Shown piece after piece: positions 33,207 to 45,932 of a stretch of 64,000 nt of DNA (positions are counted from its first letter, which is position 1; each line of letters begins with the position of its first letter). The position numbers and the translations under genes were made by a program. Source of the stretch: Phycomyces nitens (taxonomy: Eukaryota; Mucoromycota; Mucoromycetes; Mucorales; Phycomycetaceae); NCBI GenBank assembly GCA_022702545.1, contig JAHRBC010000003.1:2604001-2668000 (forward strand), in the 5' to 3' direction. The notes under the pieces were generated by a model. That model had not been told where the DNA came from and did no database searches. It saw only the letters and a list, made by a program, of their open reading frames with translations.

Positions 33207-35640
33207 TGAACGTATATTATCTTGTGGCTAGATCTATATGTCTGTGTGGACAAAATAAAATAAAAGTCTATTGTCGTGAGGGCTGGTACGTATATGGCGC
33301 AGAGAGGGAAATAGAAAATAAAATGCCAATAAAATCAGATTCAAGCATATGAGGCGGAAACAAGGGCTGTGACGGCACTGGTAGGCAGGCCCCATTCCAT
33401 TACCTTTTTTTCTTCTTCAACAGATAATGATGTACAAATAAATCTATTATTTTCGCTATCCAGTAATAGGACAAACAAAAAGACTATATTGTGATATAAT
33501 AATGACCAAAGGCTGGTTCTTTAGTTTTATTAATATAAGCATTATATATATATATATATATTGAGTATTCAAATTGAATCTTTATTTGTTACAACGGCCA
33601 TTTGACTACAATTCAATAAAGCCCGATTAATAATCCACTTTCAACCACACAACATATTAAATAGATCAATGCTTTTTCAATTACTTTATTTTCATAAAGG
33701 ATCAAGAGCCCAAAGACACTGAGCAAACTATATATATATATATTAACCTTGTAACAATGGATTTATGGTGGACTTGATCCTAAAGAGTACATTTTAATGA
33801 CTACAATTAGTTGTTATCTAGTGTGCCGTCTATTGAAGCAGCTGTCAATACTTGTACCATATCACATATAAACCTTACTATACGTTATTTGAGTAGTCGT
33901 CGGTAGAATCACAATTACTAATATTTTTATATTGTCCTGTTGCAAAATGACTCGATATTCGTCTCCTGAATTGCTTTGCTACTAAGCTTATCTGTCAATA
34001 GATCATTGACAACTCTGCAAATATTCTGTAACTCTAGCTCATTGTATTCATTTGATATAATGGTACGAGCTATATAATATCTATTTTTAGGCAGCATAGA
34101 GAGAATACCCCCAGACAGAGGAGTTTATTGGGAAACTTACGGCTTTCACTACAAAGAAACCTAATAAGAAAAATATTAAAGATCAAAGAGGCAACAGTCT
34201 TGCCGGCAGAATTCCTCGTCAGTTGAAATATTTCCAAATTTAAGGATAATTCAAAAGGATTAAAGTACGAGTCCTGGCTATAATACAGTACTAGCTAATA
34301 ATACTCTCACTCTTTGGAGCAATAAAGATGGCAAAGAGCTTGTTTTATTATAAAAAATATGTCCAACTGAACTACTATGGATAAATAATATCATTCCATT
34401 CCACATTGTTGAGAAATCGTTGCCAGTGGGCAAAAGATTAGGGATGGCTAGTTTCGGTATATTGGATACTTGGATTGTAAATCTGGTGTATTATTTTACA
34501 AGAGACACAGAGCGGTTATGCAAGTAATAAAAGATATACAAAAAAAAATAGAAGTTTGTGAGTTTCTTCAATGTTTGAATATCCTTGGTGCGATAACTTC
34601 AAATTTGTACAATTACATTGCATATATAAATAATGCAGCCATCACCAAAAGAAGAAGAAAAACGTACATACTTGGGCTCAATTGTTACTTTAACTTTAGA
34701 GAAAATATCATAAAGTATGAATATCGTCTTGCGCAGTCAAACCCCGTAAAAATCTTGGTAGATCTTTCCTTTTTCTATAATTCGATGTCCTAAAAACAAA
34801 GTGTTTGAGTGGTAGTTGTAGCAAAATATAAACAAGTAAATATAATCTTTGCGAAACCTCATGCCATTCTTAGATTTCCTGGAAAACACAGTGTAATAAA
34901 GGTTTATCAAGAATTACTCGTAAAACTATGTCTTTTTTTTTGGTGAGTACTAATATGAAGATGTTAAAAGTGTAATCAAAGTGGGTTTGTTTGTATGGAA
35001 TTTAATTTAATTTAATTTACCTGATAAATCTTTGTGAATATCCTGTGTCTGCAGACATTTCCGGGATATTAGAGAGTGATTTATGTTTGGTGTATAATAC
35101 ATTGCCAAAAAAAAAGAAGAAGCCTTTTTGTTACAAGGATCGTCTTAAATTGGGATTCCTACACCTCACTATACGAATGGAAATATGACAAATGGCGAGT
35201 TGTTTGTGTATATAATATTGTCAGAAAAATATATGTAAAAGAGTTTTCAAAAGAAAAGAAAAAGGCAAATGATGATAGTAAATGGAGCACTCCACTTCAA
35301 GACACCCGTATTTCCAGCTATTTATAATTTAAAATGATAAAAATAAAAGTTACAAATTAAGTATGCCTTTAAGAATACTTGGACAGTCTTCTCTACTTTA
35401 GATCTGATTTTGTTCGCACCAGAGAGAGAGAGATATGTAACAATTGAGTCCAAGTAGCTCTTAATGTAGTTCTTTATATTGCAAAAAGTAGCATCTCACA
35501 GAGATACATCTATGGTTCCACAACAACACTACAACATTCTAGTAGATGGAATTCTTCCAGGAGGATGATTGAACAGATTTCTTTTAACGTGGAAGAACAC
35601 GATCAATCAACAATGACCGATAATGGTAGTAGAGCAAGAG
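33207..35640. other. Gene-free region, left flank of retroelement
   Basis: AT-rich, with (TA)n tracts at about 33543-33561 and 33729-33742. Short open frames (for example 34470-34793) look random. The left end of the DIRS element must lie somewhere before 35690, but I could not find its terminal repeat. Confidence 0.4.
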
Positions 35641-35688
35641 TACAGAATACAGTAGACGACGTCCCCGATACCGTGGAGAATCAAACTA

Positions 35689-36960
35689 TTGCCATTACCA
35701 CCAGAAGACCAGAAAGAGGTGGATTTAGCAGTGGATAAATTCAGGAAGTCGGATGTGATCGAGATACTTCCTACACAGAACAAGGACTACTTGTCCCAGT
35801 TATTTATCGTCAGAGAAACCAACAAATGCCACCCAATTCTGGACTGCAAACGGATAAATCAATTTATTCAGTGTTATCACTTCAAGATGGAAGGAGTGCC
35901 TGCCATGAGAGATATCATCGATCCAGGAGATTTAATGACAAAGATAGACTTGAAAGATGCGTACATGGCTGTACCAATTCACAAGGACTCCCGACGTTTT
36001 CTCGCATTCAAACACAAGGGTACAGTGTACCAATACAAGTCGCTCCCATTTGGGATGAGTGTGGCCCCAAGAGTATTTTCAAAGCTCATGAGATATCTAA
36101 TGGAACCTCTTTGGAAGAAGGGTATCCGACTGGTCTACTACTTGGACGATATATGCATTCTAGCAAAAACCAAGTTGGAGGTGGAACAACAGTCATCTCA
36201 GGTGATAAGGTACGTAACTTCTCTGGGCTATCTGATCGACTGGCAGAAGAGTGTATTAACAACTTTATACAAACAGGAATTTCTAGGCTTTCTATTCAAT
36301 ACCAAGAGCATGGAAATAAAATTGCCGAGCAAAAAGATGTCAAATTTGAACACCCGAATCGAACAAGTTTTCACGCAAGTGAGATCATGCCGATGGATTG
36401 CCAGCTTGATAGAGAAAATAACGGCCATTCTTCCAGAAATAGGAGAAGTACAACTGAACGTTGAGTACTTACAGGGAAACCTCTCAAGATGGGAAGCGCA
36501 TTATCCATTATCGCAAGAAGCCAAAAAGGAACTGATATGGTGGATGGAAAACGGAGATATCGTAAACGGGCTTCCAGTAAGAAAGCCAATACCACCACCA
36601 GCAATCTCAATACACGTCGACGCATCCGACTCGGTTTGGTGAGTCTCCTCCCAAAATATCCAAACAGCCGGCTATTGGACAGCAGAAGAAAGAGAAGATT
36701 CAATCAATTCCAGAGAATTGAAGACCATATTAATTGCTCTACAGCTCCACGCATGAAGGTTCAAAAACTCCAGCATAACCATATACACGGACAGCACCAC
36801 AGCACTAAAGTATACCCAAAAGTCTGGAGGGACAGCATTCCAATTGTTACAATACCTAACATTGGAGATACACAATATTTGCGACTTGCACAATCTGACA
36901 GTACAATATCGACATGTAGCCGGGGTAATTAATGTGATAGCCGATCAATTGAGTCGACAA
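35689..36960 (+). pseudogene. DIRS reverse transcriptase / RNase H, broken
   Basis: First frame (35689-36642) encodes an RT: SQLFIVRETNKCHPILDCKRINQF, HFKMEGVPAMRD, IDLKDAYMAVPIH, LPFGMSVAPRVFSK and catalytic YLDDI. These spacings and words match DIRS RTs. It ends in the RNase H start IHVDASDSVWG at a stop. Recognisable RNase H pieces continue in other frames: the SRELKT block, IYTDSTTALKY, and a HVAGVINVIADQLSR region up to about 36960. At least two frame changes or stops interrupt the domain, so it cannot make a full polyprotein. Confidence 0.85.
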
Positions 36961-37373
36961 AAGACACCAATTTACTAGTGGAGTCTGCCAAAGACATGGT
37001 TCAAGAAGATCCAAAAGACCCTGAAGTGCAGATTGGAAATAGAGGCTTTTGCTGTAAGACACGACCGAAAGCTACCAAGATTCTGGATTTTGCTTCCGGA
37101 TCCAGAAGCCGAGGCCCAAGACGCCTTTCATCAACAATAACCAAACGTAGGACTCTACCTCTATCTTTCGTGGAAACCGATTCCCAAAGTATTACGACGG
37201 TTAAAGGAACAAAAGGTGGACAAAGCAGTCTTGGTAGCACCGAATTGGCCAACACAATTCTGGTGGCCGATGCTTCTGAGTATGAGTATTTCCCAACCAT
37301 TACACATACCAATAAACATAACATGGTCTCTCAACGCATGGATATTATCCGCAAGAAATAGGAGGCAGAAGGG

Positions 37374-38310
37374 TTGGAGGATGAGATTACAAACTTCCTC
37401 ACCAAGGCAACAAGAGATAGTACACAACGAATATACGATCATGGATGGAGAAGATGGGCAGAATGGCGTGAGCGTCAAGAACCACGAGTAGATCGAGAAT
37501 ATTATCAGCCCGTACAAGTTGTACATTATCTAGTATCTCTAAAACACCAATCACCACAGACATTAAAATTAGCAAGATCAGCTATTGTCTCATTATACAA
37601 AGTCGCTCATCTCTCAGAAATACCACTTGCCAAGCACCTACTTATACAGGAGTTTTTCAGAGCAAAAAAAAAACAATCAAAATTTACACTGCCCAACATA
37701 AGCAACAAGATATAGGAAGTCCAACTGGAATTAAGTATGCTAGAATAATATGGTTCAAGTAAAATTATGACATTAACAAAGCTTCAGCACAAAGCCATGA
37801 TGTTGATATATCTGGCAACTATGTAGAGACCAAGGTCATATATTGGTCAGCTATAATTTCATGATGTTACCTTATACTACAACGAGAAGAAACATATAGT
37901 AGGAGCTATTTTGATAGCCAGAGAACCAAAGGAAGCCCAAGCAAAAGTATAAAAAATAGGAATAATCAGAGCTGAGCAAGTATGTCCTGTCAGAATATTG
38001 GAACAGTTTATCAAGAAAACTAGTGTATTGTGAACACTATTGAAGGTTGACCATACCTTATTCCTTGGGCATATAGAGTCAGATAATCCTATCCCAGTGA
38101 GGCCAGCCACAGTAGCAAACTGGGTTACAAGTATTATGAGGGATGCCGGAATGGGCACCAAGAAGTATACAGTACATTCAACAAGGTTGGCTGCAAGTAC
38201 TCATACAATTCTTCAAGGAATACCAGTCTAAGAAGTCAGATGGTATGTAAATTAGAGCTCATCCAGTAACACTTTTAAACAATACTATTTTAAGCCAAAT
38301 GACCAACATT
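37374..38310 (+). pseudogene. DIRS tyrosine recombinase, broken
   Basis: The first part (37374-37715) encodes a core-binding-like domain: FLTKATRDSTQRIYDHGWRRW and HYLVSLKHQSPQTLKLARSAI. After a gap with stops, 38040-38310 encodes the catalytic end: HTLFLGHIESD, TVHSTRLAASTHTILQGIPV (the H-x-x-R box), then a stop and SNTFKQYYFKP with the nucleophilic tyrosine. Stops and shifts between the parts show it is not functional. Confidence 0.8.
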
Positions 38311-38420
38311 CGAAGGGAGGACACATAGCCGAAACTATATTTTTGCCAAGTACTGAGAACAGTACCACATCTGTAGCCATAACAGAATCAACACCAATTG
38401 TGTTAGGTACGACATATAAT

Positions 38421-38698
38421 GGGAAAGTTGACAAAGTGAAGACGAAATATGTGGTGGCTACCAACCACTAATACTCTAAGTTTCTCCCTTTTACACATTT
38501 TTTTCTTTATTAATTATCATTCTCACAATTTCCCTCCCCAGTTACCACATCAATAGCAAAAACATAACTAGCTTTGCACGGAAAGATATGAGGGACAATG
38601 AAATAGGGAAATTTATTATACATATATATATTCAAAAAATAAAGCGCAACTCGGAGAGCCTATACCACATCTTTCGTCTTCACTTTGTCAACTTTCCC
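38421..38698. repeat. Inverted pair of 35-base repeats at DIRS right end
   Basis: Arms 38421-38455 and 38664-38698, one mismatch, starting GGGAAAGTTGACAAAG. The loop is 208 bases. It fits the terminal/internal complementary repeats of DIRS elements. Confidence 0.75.
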
Positions 38699-38699
38699 A

Positions 38700-39132
38700 T
38701 TTTACAATGTATAGGTATATGTATGTTGTTGATAAGTACGCAGCTAATTCTGAAATTAACAATATGTCACCATATAAAGTCGGGACAATCGTTGGGAATT
38801 ACGAGGAAAGGGATTTTTTTTCCTAGTATTTTAAAGATCATTCAGGGATACAACCAAGTATATTGGCTTCATGAGTTTTATGAAAAAAGTAAGGCACAGA
38901 TACATATTCAGCAATATACTCCTCACGGTTTATTACTTAGTCAAATCCATTTTCACCTGCCAATTTAATCTGCTCAAAGCTGTAGTTATTTCAGCCAATT
39001 AAAGTGCATGTAGGGTTTTTTATATAAAAAATCCGCACTGAAATTGACGTCACTCATTATTATTTATTCTTATACGCCTTTCTGAAGGTTTCTTCCAATT
39101 ATTCTTATCCTTATTATCATCATTACTATTCT
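38700..39132. other. Spacer between retroelement and minisatellite
   Basis: AT-rich sequence with no exon recognised. Confidence 0.45.
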
Positions 39133-40682
39133 TACAAGTTTCTCTTGTTCTTTTTATTTCTCATTTGGCAAAGGAGGACAGGTGAAATCGTGCCAGGCTA
39201 CGCTGGAAGGCTTCATTCTATTTGTCAATTCAAGTTTTCTTTTCTTTCTCATTTGGCAAAGGAGGACAGGTGAAATCGTGCCAGGCTACGCTGGAAGGCT
39301 TCATTCTATTTGTCAATTCAAGTTTTCTTTTCTTTCTCATTTGGCAAAGGAGGACAGGTGAAATCGTGTCAGGCTACGCTGGAAGGCTTCATTCTATTTG
39401 TCATTTCAAGTTTTCTTTTTTCTTTTTCATTTGGCAAAGGAGGACAGGTGAAATCGTGCCAGGCTACGCTGGAAGGCTTCATTCTATTTGTCATTCTCAA
39501 GTTTTCTTTTTCTTTTTCATTTGGCAAAGGAGGACAGGTGAAATCGTGCCAGGCTACGCTGGAAGGCTTCATTCTATTTGTCATTTCAAGTTTTCTTTTT
39601 TCTTTTTCATTTGGCAAAGGAGGACAGGTGAAATCGTGCCAGGCTACGCTGGAAGGCTTCATTCTATTTGTCATTTCAAGTTTTCTTTTTTCTTTTTCAT
39701 TTGGCAAAGGAGGACAGGTGAAATCGTGCCAGGCTACGCTGGAAGGCTTCATTCTATTTGTCAATTCAAGTTTTCTTTTCTTTCTCATTTGGCAAAGGAG
39801 GACAGGTGAAATCGTGTCAGGCTACGCTGGAAGGCTTCATTCTATTTGTCATTTCAAGTTTTCTTTTTTCTTTTTCATTTGGCAAAGGAGGACAGGTGAA
39901 ATCGTGCCAGGCTACGCTGGAAGGCTTCATTCTATTTGTCATTTCAAGTTTTCTTTTTTCTTTTTCATTTGGCAAAGGAGGACAGGTGAAATCGTGCCAG
40001 GCTACGCTGGAAGGCTTCATTCTATTTGTCATTTCAAGTTTTCTTTTTTCTTTTTCATTTGGCAAAGGAGGACAGGTGAAATCGTGCCAGGCTACGCTGG
40101 AAGGCTTCATTCTATTTGTCAATTCAGGTTTTCTTTTCTTTCTCATTTGGCAAAGGAGGACAGGTGAAATCGTGCCAGGCTACGCTGGAAGGCTTCATTC
40201 TATTTGTCATTTCAAGTTTTCTTTTTTCTTTTTCATTTGGCAAAGGAGGACAGGTGAAATCGTGTCAGGCTACGCTGGAAGGCTTCATTCTATTTTTCAA
40301 TTCAAGTTTTCTTTTCTTTCTCATTTGGCAAAGGAGGACAGGTGAAATCGTGCCAGGCTACGCTGGAAGGCTTCATTCTATTTGTCAATTCAAGTTTTCT
40401 TTTTTCTTTTTCATTTGGCAAAGGAGGACAGGTGAAATCGTGCCAGGCTACGCTGGAAGGCTTCATTCTATTTGTCAATTCAAGTTTTCTTTTCTTTCTC
40501 ATTTGGCAAAGGAGGATAGGTGAAATCGTGTCAGGCTACGCTGGAAGGCTTCATTCTATTTGTCAATTCAAGTTTTCTTTTTTCTTTTTCATTTGGCAAA
40601 GGAGGACAGGTGAAATCGTGCCAGGCTACGCTGGAAGGCTTCATTCTATTTGTCATTTCAAGTTTTCTTTTTTCTTTTTTTT
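39133..40682. repeat. Minisatellite, 17 copies of an 88-90-base unit
   Basis: Seventeen tandem copies of a unit containing CATTTGGCAAAGGAGGACAG, GTGAAATCGTG(C/T)CAGGCTACG and a pyrimidine-rich tail. Two tail types alternate: a shorter one with TTTTCTTTTCTTTCTC and a longer one with TTTTCTTTTTTCTTTTTC. The variant GTGTCAGG occurs in copies 3, 8, 13 and 16; the first three are exactly 448 bases apart (39366, 39814, 40262), so the array has a five-unit higher-order period. Long open frames run through it in several frames because the unit lacks stops; I do not regard them as genes. Confidence 0.95.
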
Positions 40683-42189
40683 TAATTTTCACATTCAAAT
40701 ACTTTTTCTTTCATGAAGTCCCTTCGGAAAACCACAGTTTAATGGTATATTTAATATGCAATACGATATATCGTTCTAACTATTTGTTACATTTGTATAT
40801 TATCGTGGAAGCTACTTATTTGTACTATGTTCATCATCCTTAGCAGAAGCTTGATGAGCAAGAGACATTTCTATCTCGTGGGGCATGGTATCATCGTCAT
40901 CATTGTCTTATTTCCCAGTACGCCGAGTATGATAAGAAAGAAGACCTTAACTCGTACAGCATTTGAAATGGCCAATAATTCTAGTAAGTTTAATTTTCTT
41001 TGGAATGATCATATTCTCTAAACAAGTAGAGCTGACAATGTTATTAAAGTTTTGATGTAGTTTCGATGATCCTCTGGAATGTAGCATCGCTCCAAGTGTT
41101 CACTCGTCGAATAATAAGCCTCACTTCCTTGACGGGATACGGAAAATATTAATATCACCAAGCTTATAAACTATTCCATGATATAGCAAGAGAGAAATAA
41201 ACAACTATATATTGATTGAATTTACGTGTCTTACCAAAACAACTTTAATAAATTGGCTAGGATAATGGGAAATAGTACCTCTTTATAATTTGTTTTCACT
41301 GTTTTCTGACTGATTGTTCAATAAAAAATGAGTTCTATTTAGAAATACATAATATCCATGCTTTGTTACTTTTTGCTTTTATCTTTTCTCCATTTACTTT
41401 AATGTGTAGAATGAAACAGGTCTTTGATAGCACATTTCGTCCTTTTTAGGACTGTTTTTCCACCTGTATAGACCCTTTCAATTCGTAAATCAAACACTTG
41501 GAATAAACCAGGACATCCATTTTATGTTTGTATCTGGACTCGGATCATGCCTTTAATAAAAAGCATTCCATTGTATTCTTAGAATTTGTGATATTTTTAG
41601 TAATAAACAGCTTTACCTCCAATAATATCTATCGAACCAAACTACATCGATCTAATATTACCTAGCCAATGAAATGGTTCTTGGTTCTCTAGTATTACTC
41701 GTACTGCTCACAATCTTTGGCTTTATTTAATATGTGATAATATTCCCCATCATTATTTACTGAATCATTGGATACCATAAACTCGTTACTCATAAAATGT
41801 TTTCTGGTTGGCCTTTCAAACAGATATCCTGGAAGTATAGTTGCTCTAAAACGTTAATGATCCTTGTCCTTTCGTTAATCTCAAATATCAAGTACAACCC
41901 ATTTCTGACTTTGTACATCAAATAACATTCATACAGGAATAATATCTGAAACTTACATTGTAATAAGTAATACGATTTACTATATATTATCATAATACAG
42001 AAAAAAGACATTGGTTAAAAGAATGATAAAGCACAGCTTAAAAGCCTGCTATTTTTTAATATGCATAAAGGTTTGGTTCATTAAGAACTATGAGTGAGTA
42101 TTTATATTGTATTACTTTAAATAAGCGTTAAACAATGGTAGTTGTGGTAAATACAATAATATAAGGGGAGACATGAAGTATCATCATGA
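40683..42189. other. Gene-free AT-rich region
   Basis: No supported exon. Short open frames occur on both strands without codon-like structure. Confidence 0.45.
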
Positions 42190-44078
42190 TCAAGAATCAG
42201 AGCCGGAAGAGTTGGATAAGGTGGCGCTGTTGCTCACAGTTTTCTTATTGCCACGTACAAATGAGGAAGGCATTTCAAAGCTTCTTTTTCTCTTAATTCG
42301 AAAGGTGCATCTGGTCGAGGTGATTAGGGTGCTGAGTGTTTCTTCCATGATTGATTTCATCTGCCAGCCCAATTCCAAGCAAGGGATTATGTCAGAGAGG
42401 AAGGTCGTATACGAGGAAGGATAATGGTACGTCTCTGACCTTGTTACCCGACAAATATAACCTTCTGGGGAATCAAGAAGTAACATCTTGACATCCCGTG
42501 CTAACATTTTTATGATAATGTTGAATCTAATCATGCTATTATTCACGTTTATAATGTTTTACTTACCACTGGTTATCAGGCAGGGCACACGAATACTGCG
42601 GATGAGATCGGGGCTGTCTTTAGTGAGCTGGAGCAAGAAATCCTTCATGGCTTTTGGAGACTTGATGCAAGCATCCTTATATTCCTTGTTTCCATTCTCA
42701 TCGCTCTTCTTAGCAGCCTCAAGGAAACCAAGTTCCTTGTCTTCAAAGGAATACAAGTGATCAAGTTTCTTCGAGTGCTTCTTTTTGGCCAATGGGGTAG
42801 TAGAACCCAGTCTTCTGCTCTTATTCATTTCAATTGAACAAGCATTACTGAATATCTCCCTAAAAATTGAATAAAAATGAATGAATGAATCAAATGGATT
42901 CTCGCAAAACTGTTTAAAGAAGAGTTGAAAACTTACTCGTTGACACTTAGTTTTGAATAGTCGTGAACAGTCAGCATCATCTTCCAGATACGGGTGACGA
43001 AATCTCGTTCACTGCAATCGCTTAGTTTATTAAAGAATCCAGATCGTATCAGGTCCAGACCATTTATTAAGATTGTTTGAGCCCAGTAGCACGATGGACT
43101 GGTATCTGGATCATAATAGTTGGATAATAGGTCTCGATGCATCTTTTTGATGTCCTAAAACTATGATTAGCTTTCGAAAAGTCAAAGATGAGCTTAAATT
43201 TACTACTTACATCGTTTTGCAAAAGACCTTCAAGATATTCTTTAAACTCCGGTGGAGGAGCAATCATATTCTTATATCTGTGGTCGCGGATCTCGTCCAA
43301 CTCGGCTTGGGTAAAGTAATCATTCCAAGTTTTGTCCTCGAGATCAAGTATGAGTGAGTGGCACGGGCTATGAAAATATATTATTTTAATACATATGCGT
43401 TTGTGACTACAATAGTTATACTTACTGCTCTACAACACATTTCTTGGCCAACTCTTCCATTCTTTTTTCAACGATTGTGCCTGTGCTGAGTGTCCACATG
43501 TTTGATTGGTTGAGGTTTTCATATAAGTTATTTATATACTGCTTGTCATCAGGGGTAAGTACATATGACACTGTTGAGTTTGCTGAAGAGCTTATTCGAG
43601 AGCGTGTACTGGATGGAGGTATGCCGGAGACTGGTATATTTGTTTTATTGGAAGCATTGTTGGTTTTATTGAGTAAATCAGACTCAATGCTGGTCCAGCT
43701 CGGACGTCTCTTCAACTACAAAAAATGAAATAAAAAAAGTCATCAAGTCAAGTTTACAAACCAAATAAAGTGTAAATTGATATACCAAGACGAAATCATT
43801 TTCTGCGGCAACGGTATTGATTCGATTGGACCAAAGGTCCTTGTATCTTTCAAGTGTTTTGGTCGTGTCAAACTCCTCAATGATGATCGCTTTGAGCTCT
43901 TTTATTACTTTGGTGACAGAGAAGGCTGCAGTTCCACCAACTCGGGATTGCACTTGTTGTAACGCGTTTAAAATAACTACATATGTAAGAAAGATAAGCA
44001 AATAAGTTTTAAACAATAGGCAAAGATCAGTAGAAAAAAAAGATGGAAGAGCTTACTTTCTTGGTTTTGTATGGGCAT
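42190..44078 (-). CDS. Unrecognised fungal family, candidate nuclease-like core (copy 1)
   Basis: Start ATG at 44078 (MPIQNQE, spliced to ILNALQQV). About six exons joined at good GT-AG sites give roughly 505 residues. Order: helical N-terminus (VIKELKAIIIEEFDTTKTLERYKDLW); Ser-rich linker; TWNDYFTQAELDEIRDHRYKNM; FSNACSIEMNKSRR; then KKLDHLYSFEDKELGFLEAAKK, giving D-x13-E-x2-K; KSPKAMKDFLLQL; MLLLDSPEGYICRV; and a basic tail with KRKRS. The middle resembles the layout of restriction-fold (PD-(D/E)XK-like) proteins, but this is inference from spacing only. It seems intact. The second copy lies 2.5 kb away beyond the palindrome, on the opposite strand. Confidence 0.7.
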
Positions 44079-44361
44079 ACTTGATAGTGAAAAGTTGACT
44101 TTTTTTTTGATTTCGTTGAAAATGTGATTTATTCCTCAGTTGTTATGGTGAGAAAATGGTACCAATATAAAGGCATATAAGCCACGAGGAGTTTGTATTG
44201 CTGAATATATATCTGCGCCTTGCTTTTTTCATAAAACTCATGAAGCCAATATACTTGGATCTATCCCTGAATGATTTTTAAAATCGTTAATCTTAGGGGA
44301 CACCTATAAAATACAGGATGTTACACAGCATATTTTATTTTATTTTTTAATAGACATCTTT

Positions 44362-45932
44362 ATGGTGCTCTCCACCACCTCTCTGTCAGTCGGCGAAAAA
44401 GGAAGGTATATACCAGTCGATGAATTTAGTAATTAAATTGTTTATTATGGTATCTAAAATACTAAATACGGTAGGCTTTTTCCAAAACTAGAATCCTAAT
44501 GCTTTAAGAATTCACAATATAAAAGTTAGATTCACTCAACGGATATTAAAAATGACCTAATACCCAATAAAAAGACCTCTATATCCTAAATAATATTACT
44601 AAACTAACATGTTACATTATTCACTTTTACAGCAATTATTTTTACTGTGAATGTATTCATAATTACTTTCTTCTTCCATCTTATTATTCATTTATTCAGC
44701 AATACTTTAAAGGCGCTCTTCACTACTCTGGACCTATTTTTTAAAAAGGCAGGTGTCAACCTCTTCATAAATTTAGTAATAAAATTGATTATTATAGCAG
44801 CTATAAGACCAAATTTAATATACATTATTTCTAAACAAAAATTAAAATGACCAGGACCCAAAAAAATGTAACAACCTTATAAGGTCAATAGTCATACAAA
44901 AAACACATTTCATCCAATAAAATACATCGTATAACTAAAATAAAATTGCTATGCAGCCATGTTCCACCACGAATATATTTAGTTTTTATTTGGATAATTG
45001 TATTATAACATTATGATTATCAAGTGGACATTTTAGTAAATATCAGAATAAGTAATGCACTACGACTAAGAAAACGGTAGATATCTGTCGTTTTTCGCCA
45101 CTATAAAAACAGTAAATGTTCCCGAACTCGCCTTATACAGGGTCATATTTACCGTTTTTACTCACCAAAAAAAAGGTAGATAAGTTATCAAAACTGTAGA
45201 TATCTACCGTTTTCTTAGTCGTAGTGCATTACTTATTCTGATATTTACTAAAATGTCCACTTGATAATCATAATGTTATAATACAATTATCCAAATAAAA
45301 ACTAAATATATTCGTGGTGGAACATGGCTGCATAGCAATTTTATTTTAGTTATACCATGTATTTTATTGGATGAAATGTGTTTTTTGTATGACTATTGAC
45401 CTTATAAGGTTGTTACATTTTTTTGGGTCCTGATCATTTTAATTTTTGTTTAGAAATAATGTATATTAAATTTGGTCTTATAGCTGCTATAATAATCAAT
45501 TTTATTACTAAATTTATGAAGAGGTTGACACCTGCCTTTTTAAAAAATAGGTCCAGAGTAGTGAAGAGCGCCTTTAAAGTATTGCTGAATAAATGAATAA
45601 TAAGATGGAAGAAGAAAGTAATTATGAATACATTCACAGTAAAAATAATTGCTGTAAAAGTGAATAATGTAACATGTTAGTTTAGTAATATTATTTAGGA
45701 TATAGAGGTCTTTTTATTGGGTATTAGGTCATTTTTAATATCCGTTGAGTGAATCTAACTTTTATATTGTGAATTCTTAAAGCATTAGGATTCTAGTTTT
45801 GGAAAAAGCCTACCGTATTTAGTATTTTAGATACCATAATAAACAATTTAATTACTAAATTCATCGACTGGTATATATCTTCCTTTTTCGCCGACTGACA
45901 GAGAGGTGGTGGAAGGTGGTGGAAAGCACCAT
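44362..45932. repeat. 1.57-kb near-perfect palindrome (foldback element)
   Basis: Left arm 44362-45086 (725 bases) and right arm 45198-45932 (735 bases) are inverted copies differing at only a few positions, mainly an 11-base GGTGGTGGAA-type duplication near the outer right end. The 111-base spacer is itself partly self-complementary (AAAACAGTAAAT against ATTTACCGTTTT). Each arm carries the same 67-codon low-complexity frame, which I do not call a gene. Outer ends are ATGGTGC and GCACCAT; no clear target duplication. Confidence 0.95.

Larger units (their letters stand above)
35640..38700 (+). mobile_element. Degenerate DIRS-type tyrosine-recombinase retrotransposon
   Basis: Carries, in order, a reverse transcriptase, RNase H and tyrosine recombinase of DIRS type. 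No gag-like gene is evident. Frames are broken by several stops and shifts. Near the right end, 38421-38455 and 38664-38698 are inverted copies of a 35-base sequence with one mismatch, like the complementary regions DIRS elements use for circular intermediates. The element appears inactive. Confidence 0.85.

Noticed and set aside
39133..40682. CRISPR-like array
   Set aside because: There are no unique spacers: the whole 88-90-base unit repeats, and the host is a eukaryote.
39222..40843. Several long open frames (up to 285 codons) on both strands
   Set aside because: They read through the minisatellite because its unit lacks stops in several frames; the repeating peptide has no independent support.
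44647..45637. Two identical 67-codon frames in the palindrome arms
   Set aside because: Low-complexity Ile/Leu/Phe peptide in AT-rich sequence; identical only because the arms are inverted copies.
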